30,205 bases of DNA from HRBIN24 sp035574155 (GCA_035574155.1 DATLZD010000032.1:1-30205), one strand, 5' to 3'. Positions 22,048-30,150 are shown, counted from the first letter of the stretch. Notes: generated from the sequence alone by a model not told the origin. Made by a program: numbers and translations.

Positions 22048-23739
22048 ATGGCCAGCGAGTACTGGCAGCGCTTCTGGCGAAGGCGGTTGGGCCGACGGGC
22101 CTTCCTGCGGGCCGCCGCCCTGGGGGCTGGGGCCACCGCCCTGGCGGGCGCCCTGGCCTGTCGGGAGGAGGCGCCCCAGGCCACGCCTGTCCCCCAGGCC
22201 GAGGAGGGACCGCCCAAGCGCGGCGGGCGCTCCCAGGCCTGGAGCACCGTGACCTTCGACCAGCTGGACCCCCACGTGTCGGTGGCTGCCTCCACCGCCT
22301 ACTTCCCCCGCGTCTACAACACGCTGGTGAGCCAGTCGCAGCAGAAGCCCGACTTCTTCTACTACGACCTGGCCGAGACGCTGGAGCAGCCCGATGCGGT
22401 GACCTACATCTTTCGCATCCGTCCTGGCATCCGGGTGGCGCCCAACGGTCTGGGGGTGCCGGAACGGGAGCTGGATGCCCAGGACGCCTATGCCAACTGG
22501 GAGCGCATCAAGAACGAGCCGCGGGCGCTGGCCTCCCGCTTCTCGAAGCAGTTCCTGGCCTCCCACGCCGCCCAGGACGCCCGGACGTATGTGATGAGGA
22601 CGACCGAGCCCTACGCTTGGGCCCTGTATAATGTGGGCCTGGCCGTCTCCACCATTGCGCCGCGGGAGCTGCTGACGAACCCTGACCGGCTACGGACGTC
22701 GGGCGTAGGTGGGGGCCCCTTCTCCTTTGGCCGCTTCGTGGAGGGGGAGGGGCTGTCGCTGGAGCGGAACCCCAACTACTACCGCAAGGGGCAGGACGGG
22801 CAGCCCCTGCCCTACGTGGACGGCATCGACGTGCGGATCATCCCCGACCGGGCGGCCAGGCTGGCCGCCTTCCAGACCAAACAGGTCCATTACTACACGG
22901 CGGCCAACTTCCGTGAGGCACAGCAGCTTATGGACCCCAACAACTACTACTTGGTCAAGGAGCCCATCTTCAGCTTCATGGCCGTGACCATGAACGCGGA
23001 CCGCGCCCCCTTCAACGACCCGAGGGTCCGGAGGGCGGTGGCCCGCTCCATAAACCACGAGCAGTTCATCAACGTGGTCCACCTGGGCGATGCCAAGGTG
23101 AACGGCATAGTCCACTGGGCCCTGGGCGACTTCGCCCTACCCGAAGACGAGCTGAAGAGCCGTTACCTGGTCTACAACCCGCAGGAGGCGCGGCAGCTCC
23201 TGGCCAGCGCCGGCTATCCGCAGGGGCTGCGCATCAAGATGATGTATCCTGCCAACACGGGCGCCTCCGGCGGCGGGGACGTGGGCCAGTATGTGCCCAT
23301 CCTCATTGAGAACCTGCGCTCGGGCGGCATCGAGGTCGAGCAGGAGCCCCTGGACTTCGGGACCTGGCTGGACCGCTACCGCCGCCGCGACTACGACTCC
23401 AGCCTGAGCCTCAACCAGGTATACGAGACGGCCGAGGTCCCGCTGGACTGGCACACGTCGTGGGGCCCCGCTGGCGACGGCGTGTCGTGGAACATCTTCC
23501 GGGACCCCGAGATAGACGCGGCCGTGCGGAGGGTCAAGCAGATAACCCAGAGCGTCCAGCAGCTCGTGCAGGCCGTGCGCGACGTGCAACGCCTCATCTA
23601 CTCCAAGGACCCGACCTTCATCCCCCTGCCCAGCAGTAGTGCCAATACCCTCTGGTGGAACTTTGTGAAGAACAACCCGGCACGGCTGGGGCTGGGGGTG
23701 ACGGCCCTCTTCCTGGCCGAGTGGTGGCTGGACCTTTAG
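22048..23739 (+). CDS. Extracellular solute-binding lipoprotein, family 5 (dipeptide/nickel type), copy 1
   Basis: A 563-residue SBP_bac_5 protein that would capture a peptide or other small solute for the permeases downstream. The N-terminus has a twin-arginine motif (GRRAFLRAA, Arg16-17) and a lipobox ending at Cys38 (GALAC), so it is probably exported folded by Tat and then lipid-anchored. The mature part shows LVSQSQQKPDFFYYDLAETL, YIFRIRPGIRVAPNG, FVEGEGLSLERNPNYY, VRRAVARSINHEQFI and YNPQEARQLLASAGYP. The next gene is a 563-residue paralogue, identical over long stretches (about residues 84-160 and 200-255) but different at many positions in between. It has its own strong promoter. Confidence 0.93.
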   Translation: MASEYWQRFWRRRLGRRAFLRAAALGAGATALAGALACREEAPQATPVPQAEEGPPKRGGRSQAWSTVTFDQLDPHVSVAASTAYFPRVYNTLVSQSQQKPDFFYYDLAETLEQPDAVTYIFRIRPGIRVAPNGLGVPERELDAQDAYANWERIKNEPRALASRFSKQFLASHAAQDARTYVMRTTEPYAWALYNVGLAVSTIAPRELLTNPDRLRTSGVGGGPFSFGRFVEGEGLSLERNPNYYRKGQDGQPLPYVDGIDVRIIPDRAARLAAFQTKQVHYYTAANFREAQQLMDPNNYYLVKEPIFSFMAVTMNADRAPFNDPRVRRAVARSINHEQFINVVHLGDAKVNGIVHWALGDFALPEDELKSRYLVYNPQEARQLLASAGYPQGLRIKMMYPANTGASGGGDVGQYVPILIENLRSGGIEVEQEPLDFGTWLDRYRRRDYDSSLSLNQVYETAEVPLDWHTSWGPAGDGVSWNIFRDPEIDAAVRRVKQITQSVQQLVQAVRDVQRLIYSKDPTFIPLPSSSANTLWWNFVKNNPARLGLGVTALFLAEWWLDL

Positions 23740-23758
23740 CCCGGGCACGGCCCTGGGC
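23739..23758 (+). terminator. Possible hairpin between the two binding-protein genes
   Basis: GCCCGGG, a 6-nt loop and CCTGGGC form a 7-bp stem with one G-T pair, starting at the last base of the stop codon. No T-run follows, so it is a weak terminator or mRNA stabiliser at best. Confidence 0.3.
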
Positions 23759-23809
23759 CAGCGCCAGGCCTCTGAGAGGAATGGGGCACCGTAGCCCACG
23801 GGCGCCCGG

Positions 23810-23838
23810 TTGACAAGCGCCAGCGGCGTGGCTAGCAT
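23810..23838 (+). promoter_or_regulatory. Promoter of binding protein copy 2
   Basis: TTGACA (23810-23815), a 17-nt spacer and TAGCAT (23833-23838); start near 23845. The copy keeps the -35, spacer length and -10 of copy 1 although the spacer sequence differs. Confidence 0.65.
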
Positions 23839-23872
23839 GCTGGCACAAAAAGGCTGACGCCTGGGGAGGGCC

Positions 23873-25564
23873 ATGGCCAGCGAGTACTGGCAGCGCTTCT
23901 GGCGAAGGCGGTTGGGCCGACGGGCCTTCCTGCGGGCCACCGCCCTGGGGGCTGGGGCCACCGCCCTGGTGGGCGCCCTGGCCTGTCGGGAGGAGTCGCC
24001 CCAGGCCACGCCTGCCCCCCAGGCCGAGGAGGGACCGCCCAAGCGCGGCGGGCGCTCCCGGTATGCCACTTTCGCCACCTTCGACCAGCTGGACCTCCAC
24101 GTATCGGTGGCGACGGCCGCATCTTACTTCCCCCGCGTCTACAACACGCTGGTGAGCCAGTCGCAGCAGAAGCCCGACTTCTTCTACTACGACCTGGCCG
24201 AGACGCTGGAGCAGCCCGATGCGGTGACCTACATCTTTCGTATCCGTCCTGGCATCCGGGTGGCGCCCAACGGTCTGGGGGTGCCGGAACGGGAGCTGGA
24301 CGCCCAGGACGCCTACGCCAACTGGGAGCGCATCAAGAACGAGCCGCGGGCACTCGTGTCACGATTCGCCAAGCAGTTCCTGGCCTTCCATGCTGCCCAG
24401 GACGCTCGGACGTATGTGATGAGGACGACCGAGCCCTACGCTTGGGCCCTGTATAATGTCGGCCTCATGTATTCCACCATTGCGCCGCGGGAGCTGCTGA
24501 CGAACCCTGACCGGCTGCGGACGTCGGGCGTGGGTGGGGGCCCCTTCTCCTTTGGCCGCTTCGTGGAGGGGGAGGGGCTGTCGCTGGAGCGGAACCCCAA
24601 CTACTATCGCAAGGGGCAGGACGGGCAGCCCCTGCCCTACGTGGACGGCATCGACGTGCTCTACATCCCCGACAGGGCGGCCAGGCTGGCCGGCTTTCAG
24701 AGCCGGCAGATCGAGTCCTACACCGTGGCCAATAAGCGTGAGCTGGACGAGCTGATGGACCCCGGAAAGTATTACTTGGTGAAGGAGCCGTACTTCAACT
24801 TCATGTCGGTCATCATGAACGTCGACCGTCCGCCTTTCAACGATGGACGTGTGCGGCGGGCGGTGGCCCGCTCCATAAACCACCAGCAGTTCATCAACGT
24901 GGTCCACCTGGGGGACGCGCAGCTCAATGGCATCGTGCACCACGACCTGCCCGACTTCGCCCTACCCGAAGACGAGCTGAAGGGCCGCTACCTGGTCTAC
25001 AACCCGCAGGAGGCGCGGCAGCTCCTGGCTGCCGCTGGTTACCCTGGCGGGATCAAGACGAAGATGGTGTATCCGGCCGAGAGCGGCGCCACCGGTGGCG
25101 GCGACGTGGCCCAGTACGTGCCAGTCCTCATCGAGACCTTGCGTTCCGGGGGCATTGAGCTGGAGCTGGAGCCCCTGGACATCGGCCGCTACATAGACCG
25201 TGTGCGTCGCCGCGACTATGACACGGCCCTGAGCTTGAACCCCCAATACGAGACGCCGGAGGGACCCCTCGACTGGCACACGTCTTGGGGCTACGCCGGG
25301 GACGGGCTCTCCTTTCATATCTTCCGTGATCCGGAGGTGGACGCGGCCGTGCGGAGGGTCAAGCGCATAACCCAGAGCGTGCAGGAGCTGGTCCAGGCCG
25401 TCCGCGACGCCCAGCGCCTCATCTACTCCAAGGACCCGAGCGTGATCCCTCTCCCCAGCAGCAGCTCCAACAACCTGTGGTGGAACTTCGTGAGGAACAA
25501 TCCGGCCCGCCTCGGCCTGGGACGGACATACCTGTTCCTGGCCGAATGGTGGCTGGACCTGTAG
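23873..25564 (+). CDS. Extracellular solute-binding lipoprotein, family 5, copy 2
   Basis: A 563-residue paralogue of the preceding gene, with the same Tat motif and lipobox Cys38. Differences cluster in short patches: QAWSTVT becomes RYATFAT, VAASTA becomes VATAAS, LAVS becomes LMYS, DVRI becomes DVLY, and the segment after about residue 265 (KQVHYYTAANFREAQQ against RQIESYTVANKRELDE) and much of the C-terminal lobe differ. Several patches are aromatic or charge changes of the kind that line a binding cleft, so the two proteins may take different ligands through one transporter. It has its own promoter, and its TAG is 9 nt before the first permease ATG. Confidence 0.93.
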   Translation: MASEYWQRFWRRRLGRRAFLRATALGAGATALVGALACREESPQATPAPQAEEGPPKRGGRSRYATFATFDQLDLHVSVATAASYFPRVYNTLVSQSQQKPDFFYYDLAETLEQPDAVTYIFRIRPGIRVAPNGLGVPERELDAQDAYANWERIKNEPRALVSRFAKQFLAFHAAQDARTYVMRTTEPYAWALYNVGLMYSTIAPRELLTNPDRLRTSGVGGGPFSFGRFVEGEGLSLERNPNYYRKGQDGQPLPYVDGIDVLYIPDRAARLAGFQSRQIESYTVANKRELDELMDPGKYYLVKEPYFNFMSVIMNVDRPPFNDGRVRRAVARSINHQQFINVVHLGDAQLNGIVHHDLPDFALPEDELKGRYLVYNPQEARQLLAAAGYPGGIKTKMVYPAESGATGGGDVAQYVPVLIETLRSGGIELELEPLDIGRYIDRVRRRDYDTALSLNPQYETPEGPLDWHTSWGYAGDGLSFHIFRDPEVDAAVRRVKRITQSVQELVQAVRDAQRLIYSKDPSVIPLPSSSSNNLWWNFVRNNPARLGLGRTYLFLAEWWLDL

Positions 25565-25573
25565 GGGGCGGGC

Positions 25574-26521
25574 ATGCAGGCCTTCATCATCCGCAGGCTG
25601 CTGGCGGGGGTGGTCATCCTGTTCTTCCTGTCCATCGCCGTCTTTCTGGTGCTGCGGGTGGCGCCTGGTGACCCGGCCCTGTTGCGCCTCGGCCCGCAGG
25701 CTACCGCCGAGCAGGTGGCCGCCGAACGGGAGCGGCTTGGCCTCAATGACCCGCTGGTGGTCCAGTACTCCCGCTGGATGAAGGGCATCCTGACGGGAGA
25801 CCTGGGCGTCTCTAACTTTAGTGGCGAGTCGGTGGCCCGTAGCATCCGCAACCGGCTGCCCAACACCCTGGAGCTGCTGATCATGACCCTGGTGCTGACG
25901 ACGGTCATTGGCATCACGGCCGGGGTGATTTCGGCGGTGTGGAGGGACACGCCGCTGGACTACGCTGTGAGGGTGGTGGCGGTGCTGGGCCTTTCGGTCC
26001 CGGCCCTGTGGCTGGCCACCCTGGTGCTGCTGGTGCCGCTACAGGTCTGGGGCTATGCGCCGCCCATCGGCCGCGTGGTCCACTTCTTTGATGACCCTTG
26101 GGGCAACTTGCGCCAGTTCCTGCCGGCGGCGGTGGTGCTGGCCCTCGGGCCGGCAGCGGCCATCATGCGTCTCACACGCTCCAGCCTGCTGGAGGTCCTC
26201 AGGCAGGACTACATCCGCACCGCACGGGCCAAGGGGCTAGGGGAGAGGCTGGTCATCGCCCGGCACGCCCTCCGCAACGCCATGATCCCGCCCCTGACGG
26301 TGCTGGCGCTCCAGTTCTCGGCCCTGCTGGGCGGTTCGGTCATCATCGAACAGATATTCACCTTGCCCGGCATCGGGCAGTACTTCTTCCAGGCCATCTT
26401 CGTCAAGGACTTCACGGTGGTCCAGACGCTGACGCTTTACACGGGCGTGGTGGTGGTCCTGACCATCCTGGCACTGGACATAGCCTACGCCTGGCTGGAC
26501 CCACGCATACGTTATCGCTGA
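25574..26521 (+). CDS. ABC transporter permease, DppB/OppB type
   Basis: A 315-residue inner-membrane permease. MQAFIIRRLLAGVVILFFLSIAVFLVLRVAPGDPA is the characteristic first helix of the DppB group, with GLNDPLVVQYSRWM and GDLGVS following. The cytoplasmic EAA loop, which contacts the ATPase, is DYIRTARAKGLGERLVIARHALRNA. GGSVIIEQIFTLPGIGQYFF and the last helix with LAYAWLDPRIRYR-like ending complete the family. It starts 9 nt after binding protein copy 2 and is followed by the DppC-type gene, forming the channel for these binding proteins. Confidence 0.95.
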   Translation: MQAFIIRRLLAGVVILFFLSIAVFLVLRVAPGDPALLRLGPQATAEQVAAERERLGLNDPLVVQYSRWMKGILTGDLGVSNFSGESVARSIRNRLPNTLELLIMTLVLTTVIGITAGVISAVWRDTPLDYAVRVVAVLGLSVPALWLATLVLLVPLQVWGYAPPIGRVVHFFDDPWGNLRQFLPAAVVLALGPAAAIMRLTRSSLLEVLRQDYIRTARAKGLGERLVIARHALRNAMIPPLTVLALQFSALLGGSVIIEQIFTLPGIGQYFFQAIFVKDFTVVQTLTLYTGVVVVLTILALDIAYAWLDPRIRYR

Positions 26522-26531
26522 GGTGGAGGAG

Positions 26532-27431
26532 ATGGCTGTCAGACCGGCAGAGGTGGCCCTGGGCCTGGAGCTGACGGTGCCCCGCCAGCCGCTGCTGCGG
26601 CGGCTGCTACGGCTGGTCCGCCGCTACCCCCTGGGCACCCTGGGGTTCCTCATCATCCTGGGGCTGCTGGTGGTGGGGATCCTAGCGCCCGTCATCGCTC
26701 CCCATGACGTGAACGAGATCGGTGTGGCGCCTCCCCTCTCGGGCATCTCTCGCGAGACGCCCTTCGGCACCGACAACCTAGGGCGGGACATGCTGAGCCG
26801 GGTCATATGGGGCGCCCGCATCTCCCTGTCGGTGGGATTCATCGCCGTCATCGGCGGGACGGTGGCGGGCACCGTCATCGGCCTCATCAGCGGCTACATG
26901 GGCGGGCCGATCGACTCGCTCATCCAGCGGGTGCTGGACTCCATCCAGGCCTTCCCGGCCCTGGTGCTGCTGCTGATCATCATCCGGGTGCTGGGGCCCT
27001 CGCTGGAGAACGTGGTGCTGGTCATCGGGCTGGGCATAATCCCGGGGGTGATCCGCATCGTGCGGGGGGCGGTGCTGTCGGAGAAGAACAACGTCTATGT
27101 GGAGGCGGCCAGGGCCATCGGGGCGACGCCGGTGCGCATCATCTTCCGCCACATCGCGCCCAACATCATGGCCCTGGCCATCGTGGTCATGACGACCCTG
27201 TTGGGGACGGCAGTGCTGGCGGAGGCGGCCCTCTCCTTCCTGGGGCTGGGCGTGCCGCCGCCCAACCCGTCCTGGGGCGCCGACATCAATGCCGCCCGCA
27301 ACAACCTGCCCGTGCACATACCGTGGGCGCTCTTCCCCGGTCTGGGCATCAGCCTGACGGTGCTGGGCTTCAACCTGCTGGGCGATGCCCTACGGGACGC
27401 CCTGGACCCGCGACTCCGCGGCGCCCGCTAG
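26532..27431 (+). CDS. ABC transporter permease, DppC/OppC type
   Basis: A permease of about 299 residues pairing with the previous gene. RRYPLGTLGFLIILGLLVVG is the first helix, then GTDNLGRDMLSRVIWGARISL, the typical DppC signature. The EAA loop is YVEAARAIGATPVRIIFRHIAPN, followed by AEAALSFLGLGVPPPNPSWG and GDALRDALDPRLRG. The start is taken as ATG at 26532, preceded by GGTGGAGGAG close by; an in-frame GTG at 26523, nearer the upstream stop, is possible. No DppD/DppF ATPases follow: the next gene is a cupredoxin, so the energising subunits must be encoded elsewhere. Confidence 0.94.
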   Translation: MAVRPAEVALGLELTVPRQPLLRRLLRLVRRYPLGTLGFLIILGLLVVGILAPVIAPHDVNEIGVAPPLSGISRETPFGTDNLGRDMLSRVIWGARISLSVGFIAVIGGTVAGTVIGLISGYMGGPIDSLIQRVLDSIQAFPALVLLLIIIRVLGPSLENVVLVIGLGIIPGVIRIVRGAVLSEKNNVYVEAARAIGATPVRIIFRHIAPNIMALAIVVMTTLLGTAVLAEAALSFLGLGVPPPNPSWGADINAARNNLPVHIPWALFPGLGISLTVLGFNLLGDALRDALDPRLRGAR

Positions 27432-27490
27432 CCGTCGCCTGCCCCGGTGCAGCCCCGGGCCCCGTGCATCCGCGGGCTACGGGCGGGCGT

Positions 27491-27526
27491 ATTCCCCCAC
27501 GGAACACCAGCAGGAGGTGGGGGAAT
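27491..27526 (+). promoter_or_regulatory. Hairpin enclosing the cupredoxin Shine-Dalgarno and start codon
   Basis: ATTCCCCCAC (27491-27500) pairs perfectly with GTGGGGGAAT (27517-27526) across a 16-nt loop. The loop carries most of AGGAGG, and the 3' arm includes the first two bases of the ATG. In RNA this would hide the start codon, a possible translational switch. Confidence 0.45.
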
Positions 27527-28040
27527 GGCTCGTCTGTATGCGGCCCTGGCGCTGGCCGGGGCCTTAGCCCTAGCGTTGGCGGCCTGTGGGGGTGGCGAGG
27601 AGGAGGCGACCACACCTGCCGCCGGAACCACGCCTGCCACGCGTCCTTCACCCACGGCACCCGCCGCGGGCGCCCCGACGCCCACAGTCCCGGCCGGGGC
27701 TGATACCCCTGGGGCGGGGGCAGTGACGGTGCGCGCACTGGACTTCTCGTTCAGCCCCTCCCGCATCTCTGCCCAGGCGGGACAGCCGCTGACGGTGACG
27801 GTCCGTAACGATGGACAGGCGCCCCACACCTTCACCATCCAGGACCTGAACGTGGACATCACCGTCCAGCCTGGCCAGAGCATGACGGTGACCTTCACGC
27901 CCCGTGCCGCCTCCTACACCTTCGTCTGTCGTTTCCATGCTGGGGCGGGGATGACGGGGACCCTGAGCACTGGCAGCGGTGCCAGTGGGGGCGGGGCCAG
28001 CACGCCCACGGCCGGCGGCCCTGCAGGCTACGGCTACTAG
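27525..28040 (+). CDS. Cupredoxin-domain lipoprotein (plastocyanin-like)
   Basis: About 171 residues. The signal ends in LALAAC (Cys21), so it is a lipoprotein; a Thr/Pro/Ala-rich linker (about 25-65) leads to a blue-copper domain. The probable type I copper ligands are His101 (APHTF), Cys135 and His138 (FVCRFH) and Met143 (GAGM). It would carry electrons on the outer face of the membrane, or bind copper. The start is ATG at 27525, with AGGAGG 7 nt upstream; a longer frame upstream would put charged residues before the signal peptide. A Gly/Ser/Thr tail of about 25 residues follows the domain. Stop codons interlock with cysS in CTAG. Confidence 0.92.
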   Translation: MARLYAALALAGALALALAACGGGEEEATTPAAGTTPATRPSPTAPAAGAPTPTVPAGADTPGAGAVTVRALDFSFSPSRISAQAGQPLTVTVRNDGQAPHTFTIQDLNVDITVQPGQSMTVTFTPRAASYTFVCRFHAGAGMTGTLSTGSGASGGGASTPTAGGPAGYGY

Positions 28041-29407
28041 TCCTCGCGGGGCCGCCAGCGGGTGCCCTGGGGGGTGTCCTCCAGGACGATGCCCAGCTCC
28101 AGCAGGCGGGAGCGGATGGAGTCGGCCAGGGCGTAAAGGCGCTGGGCCCGCAGTTGCTGCCTGACCTCGATGAGCAGCTCGATGAAGGGCACGGCGTCGG
28201 CCCGGAAGGGCGTCGGCTCCTGGAGGGACAGGCCCAGCACGCCCGCCAGCTCCCGGAGGGTGGCCTGGGCGCGGGAGGTCCGGCGGCCCTCGTCACGGGC
28301 GCGGTTTATCTCGGCCGCCAGGTCGAAAAGGGCGGCCAGCGCCTGGGGCGTCCCCAGGTCGTCGTCCATGGCCTCCAGGAAGCGCTGTCGGTAGGGGGTG
28401 GGGTCCACCTCCGGCTCCCGCTCGCCCCCCTCCTGGGTCGCGGCCAGGCGCAGGCGCCGCGCGCCGGCCCTCGCCGCCGTGAGGGCCTCCTCGGAGTAGG
28501 TGAGGGGGCTGCGGTAGTGGGACCCCAGGACGAACAGGCGCAGGGCATCGGGCCCGAAGCGGTCCAGGGCCTCCCCCAGGGGCACCAGGTTGCCCAGGTG
28601 GCGCGTCATCTTCTCAGGGCTGTCGGGCAGGCGCAGCAGGCCGTGGTGGACCCAGAAGCGGGCAAAGGGCTTGCGCCCGCTGTAGGCCTCGGCCTGGGCG
28701 ATCTCGTTCTCGTGGTGGGGAAAGATGAGGTCCTGGCCGCCGCCGTGGATGTCCAGGGGCTGGCCCAGATACTTAAGGGCCATGGCCGAGCACTCGATGT
28801 GCCAGCCTGGCCGCCCGGGGCCGAAGGGGCTGTCCCAGGCAGGCTCTCCCTCCTTGGCCCCCTTCCAGAGGACGAAGTCGGCCGGGTGCTCCTTGCCCTC
28901 GCCCGGCTCTACCCGGGCGCCGGCCAGCAGGGAGTCCACGTCGCGTCCCGATAGCTTGCCATAGTCGGGGAAGCGGGGCACCCGGAAGTAGACGTCGCCG
29001 TTGGCCTGGTAGGCGTAGCCCTTGTCCAGAAGGACCCGGACCATCTCCAAGATGGCGTCTATCTCTTGGGTGGGCCGGGGGTAGTGGTGGGCGCGCTGGA
29101 TGCCCAGGGCATCCATCTGCCGGAAGAAGAGCTCGATGTGCTCCTCGGCCAGCTCCTGGATGGTGCGGCCGGTGGCCCGCGCCCGCAGGATGATGTTGTC
29201 CTCGATGTCGGTGAAGTTCTGGACGTGCCGCACGCGGTACCCCCGGAACTCCAGGTAGCGGCGCAGCACGTCGAAGACGATGTAGCTCATGGCGTGCCCC
29301 AGGTGACAGGGCGCGTATAGGTTGGGCCCGCAGACATACATGCGGACCTCGTCCCCGGCCGGCACGAACTCCTCCAGCCGACGGCTGAGGGTGTTGTAGA
29401 GCCTCAT
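28037..29407 (-). CDS. cysS: Cysteinyl-tRNA synthetase with altered KMSKS motif
   Basis: A 456-residue class I synthetase that charges tRNA-Cys. It has MYVCGPNLYAPCHLGHAMSY with the HIGH-like motif CHLGH (His35, His38), GWHIECSAM, DIHGGGQDLIFPHHENEIAQ and zinc ligands Cys26, Cys206, His231 and Glu235. The second signature, normally KMSKS, reads KMTRH (266-270) before LGNLVPLGEAL; the Lys-Met are kept, while the second Lys and both Ser are lost. The rest of the protein, including the C-terminal helical domain, is intact. ATG at 29407 is preferred (AGAGG about 10 nt upstream, family start M-x-LYNTL); GTG at 29416 is less likely. cysE lies 53 nt upstream on the same strand. Confidence 0.92.
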   Translation of the reverse strand: MRLYNTLSRRLEEFVPAGDEVRMYVCGPNLYAPCHLGHAMSYIVFDVLRRYLEFRGYRVRHVQNFTDIEDNIILRARATGRTIQELAEEHIELFFRQMDALGIQRAHHYPRPTQEIDAILEMVRVLLDKGYAYQANGDVYFRVPRFPDYGKLSGRDVDSLLAGARVEPGEGKEHPADFVLWKGAKEGEPAWDSPFGPGRPGWHIECSAMALKYLGQPLDIHGGGQDLIFPHHENEIAQAEAYSGRKPFARFWVHHGLLRLPDSPEKMTRHLGNLVPLGEALDRFGPDALRLFVLGSHYRSPLTYSEEALTAARAGARRLRLAATQEGGEREPEVDPTPYRQRFLEAMDDDLGTPQALAALFDLAAEINRARDEGRRTSRAQATLRELAGVLGLSLQEPTPFRADAVPFIELLIEVRQQLRAQRLYALADSIRSRLLELGIVLEDTPQGTRWRPRED

Positions 29408-29460
29408 GCTGCCCACGCCTCTTGACTAGTGTAAGGGGAAGGGGCCATGTGGGGGAGCCT

Positions 29461-30150
29461 TCAGCCGTTCGCCGGCCTCCGGCTGGCCTGGGCCGAGGCC
29501 CCTCCCCCCTGGGCCAGGGCCTGCTCCAGGGCAGCCAGGCGCTCCTCCAAGCGCGCGAGCCTCTCCTCCAAGGAGCGGAGCGCGTCCCACTCCGGGTCTG
29601 GCAGGCGGACCACGGTGTCGTTGCCTGGGTCATGGAAGGCCACCACATGGCCGGGGACCCCCACCACGGTGGCGTTGGGGGGGACGTCCGACACCACCAC
29701 CGAGCCGGCGCCGATGCGGGCGTTGTCCCCGATCCTGACGGCCCCGATGACCTTGGCGCCGGCCCCCACCACCACGTTGTTGCCCAGGGTCGGATGGCGC
29801 TTGGTCCGCTTGGTGCTGGTCCCACCCAGGGTGACCCCTTGATAGAGGTGGCAGTTGTCGCCGATCTCGGTGGTCTCCCCGATGACCACCCCCATGCCGT
29901 GGTCAATGAACAGCCCCTCGCCGATCTTGGCGCCAGGGTGGATCTCGATGCCCGTGAGCGCCCGACTGATGTGGGAGACGATACGGGCCACCAGGCGCAG
30001 CCGGTGATTGTAGAGCCAATGGGCCAGACGGTGGAACTGGCGGGCGTGAAAGCCAGGGTAGCAGAGGACCACCTCTAGGGCGCTGGTGGCGGCGGGGTCC
30101 CGCTCCAGCGCCGCCTGGATATCGCGCTTTATACTCTGCAAGAGGCCCAA
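29461..30150 (-). CDS. cysE: Serine O-acetyltransferase
   Basis: A 229-residue left-handed beta-helix acetyltransferase making O-acetylserine for cysteine synthesis. The hexapeptide-repeat region reads GIEIHPGAKIGEGLFIDHGMGVVIGE, then DNCHLYQGVTLGGT, KRHPTLGNNVVVGAGAKVIG and IGAGSVVVSDVPPNATVVGVPG. Catalytic His/Asp are in FIDHGMG. The C-terminus adds a coiled coil (LEERLARLEERLAALEQAL, about 193-211) and a short Gly/Ala tail. The start is TTG at 30150, with GGAGG 8 nt upstream. With cysS directly downstream the pair resembles the cysE-cysS operon of Firmicutes, coupling cysteine supply to tRNA charging. The region upstream is cut by the window edge. Confidence 0.95.
   Translation of the reverse strand: MGLLQSIKRDIQAALERDPAATSALEVVLCYPGFHARQFHRLAHWLYNHRLRLVARIVSHISRALTGIEIHPGAKIGEGLFIDHGMGVVIGETTEIGDNCHLYQGVTLGGTSTKRTKRHPTLGNNVVVGAGAKVIGAVRIGDNARIGAGSVVVSDVPPNATVVGVPGHVVAFHDPGNDTVVRLPDPEWDALRSLEERLARLEERLAALEQALAQGGGASAQASRRPANG

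Larger units (their letters stand above)
21978..23739 (+). repeat. Tandem duplication, copy 1 (promoter plus gene)
   Basis: This unit and the one at 23810-25564 share promoter elements, the initial transcribed bases TGCTGGCAC, the Shine-Dalgarno GGGAGGGCCATGG and a 563-codon gene. Near-identical DNA blocks (for example 22310-22525 against 24135-24350) alternate with strongly diverged ones. Confidence 0.85.
23810..25564 (+). repeat. Tandem duplication, copy 2 (promoter plus gene)
   Basis: Second unit of the duplication described at 21978-23739, offset about 1.83 kb. It retains its own promoter and is directly followed by the permease genes. Confidence 0.85.
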
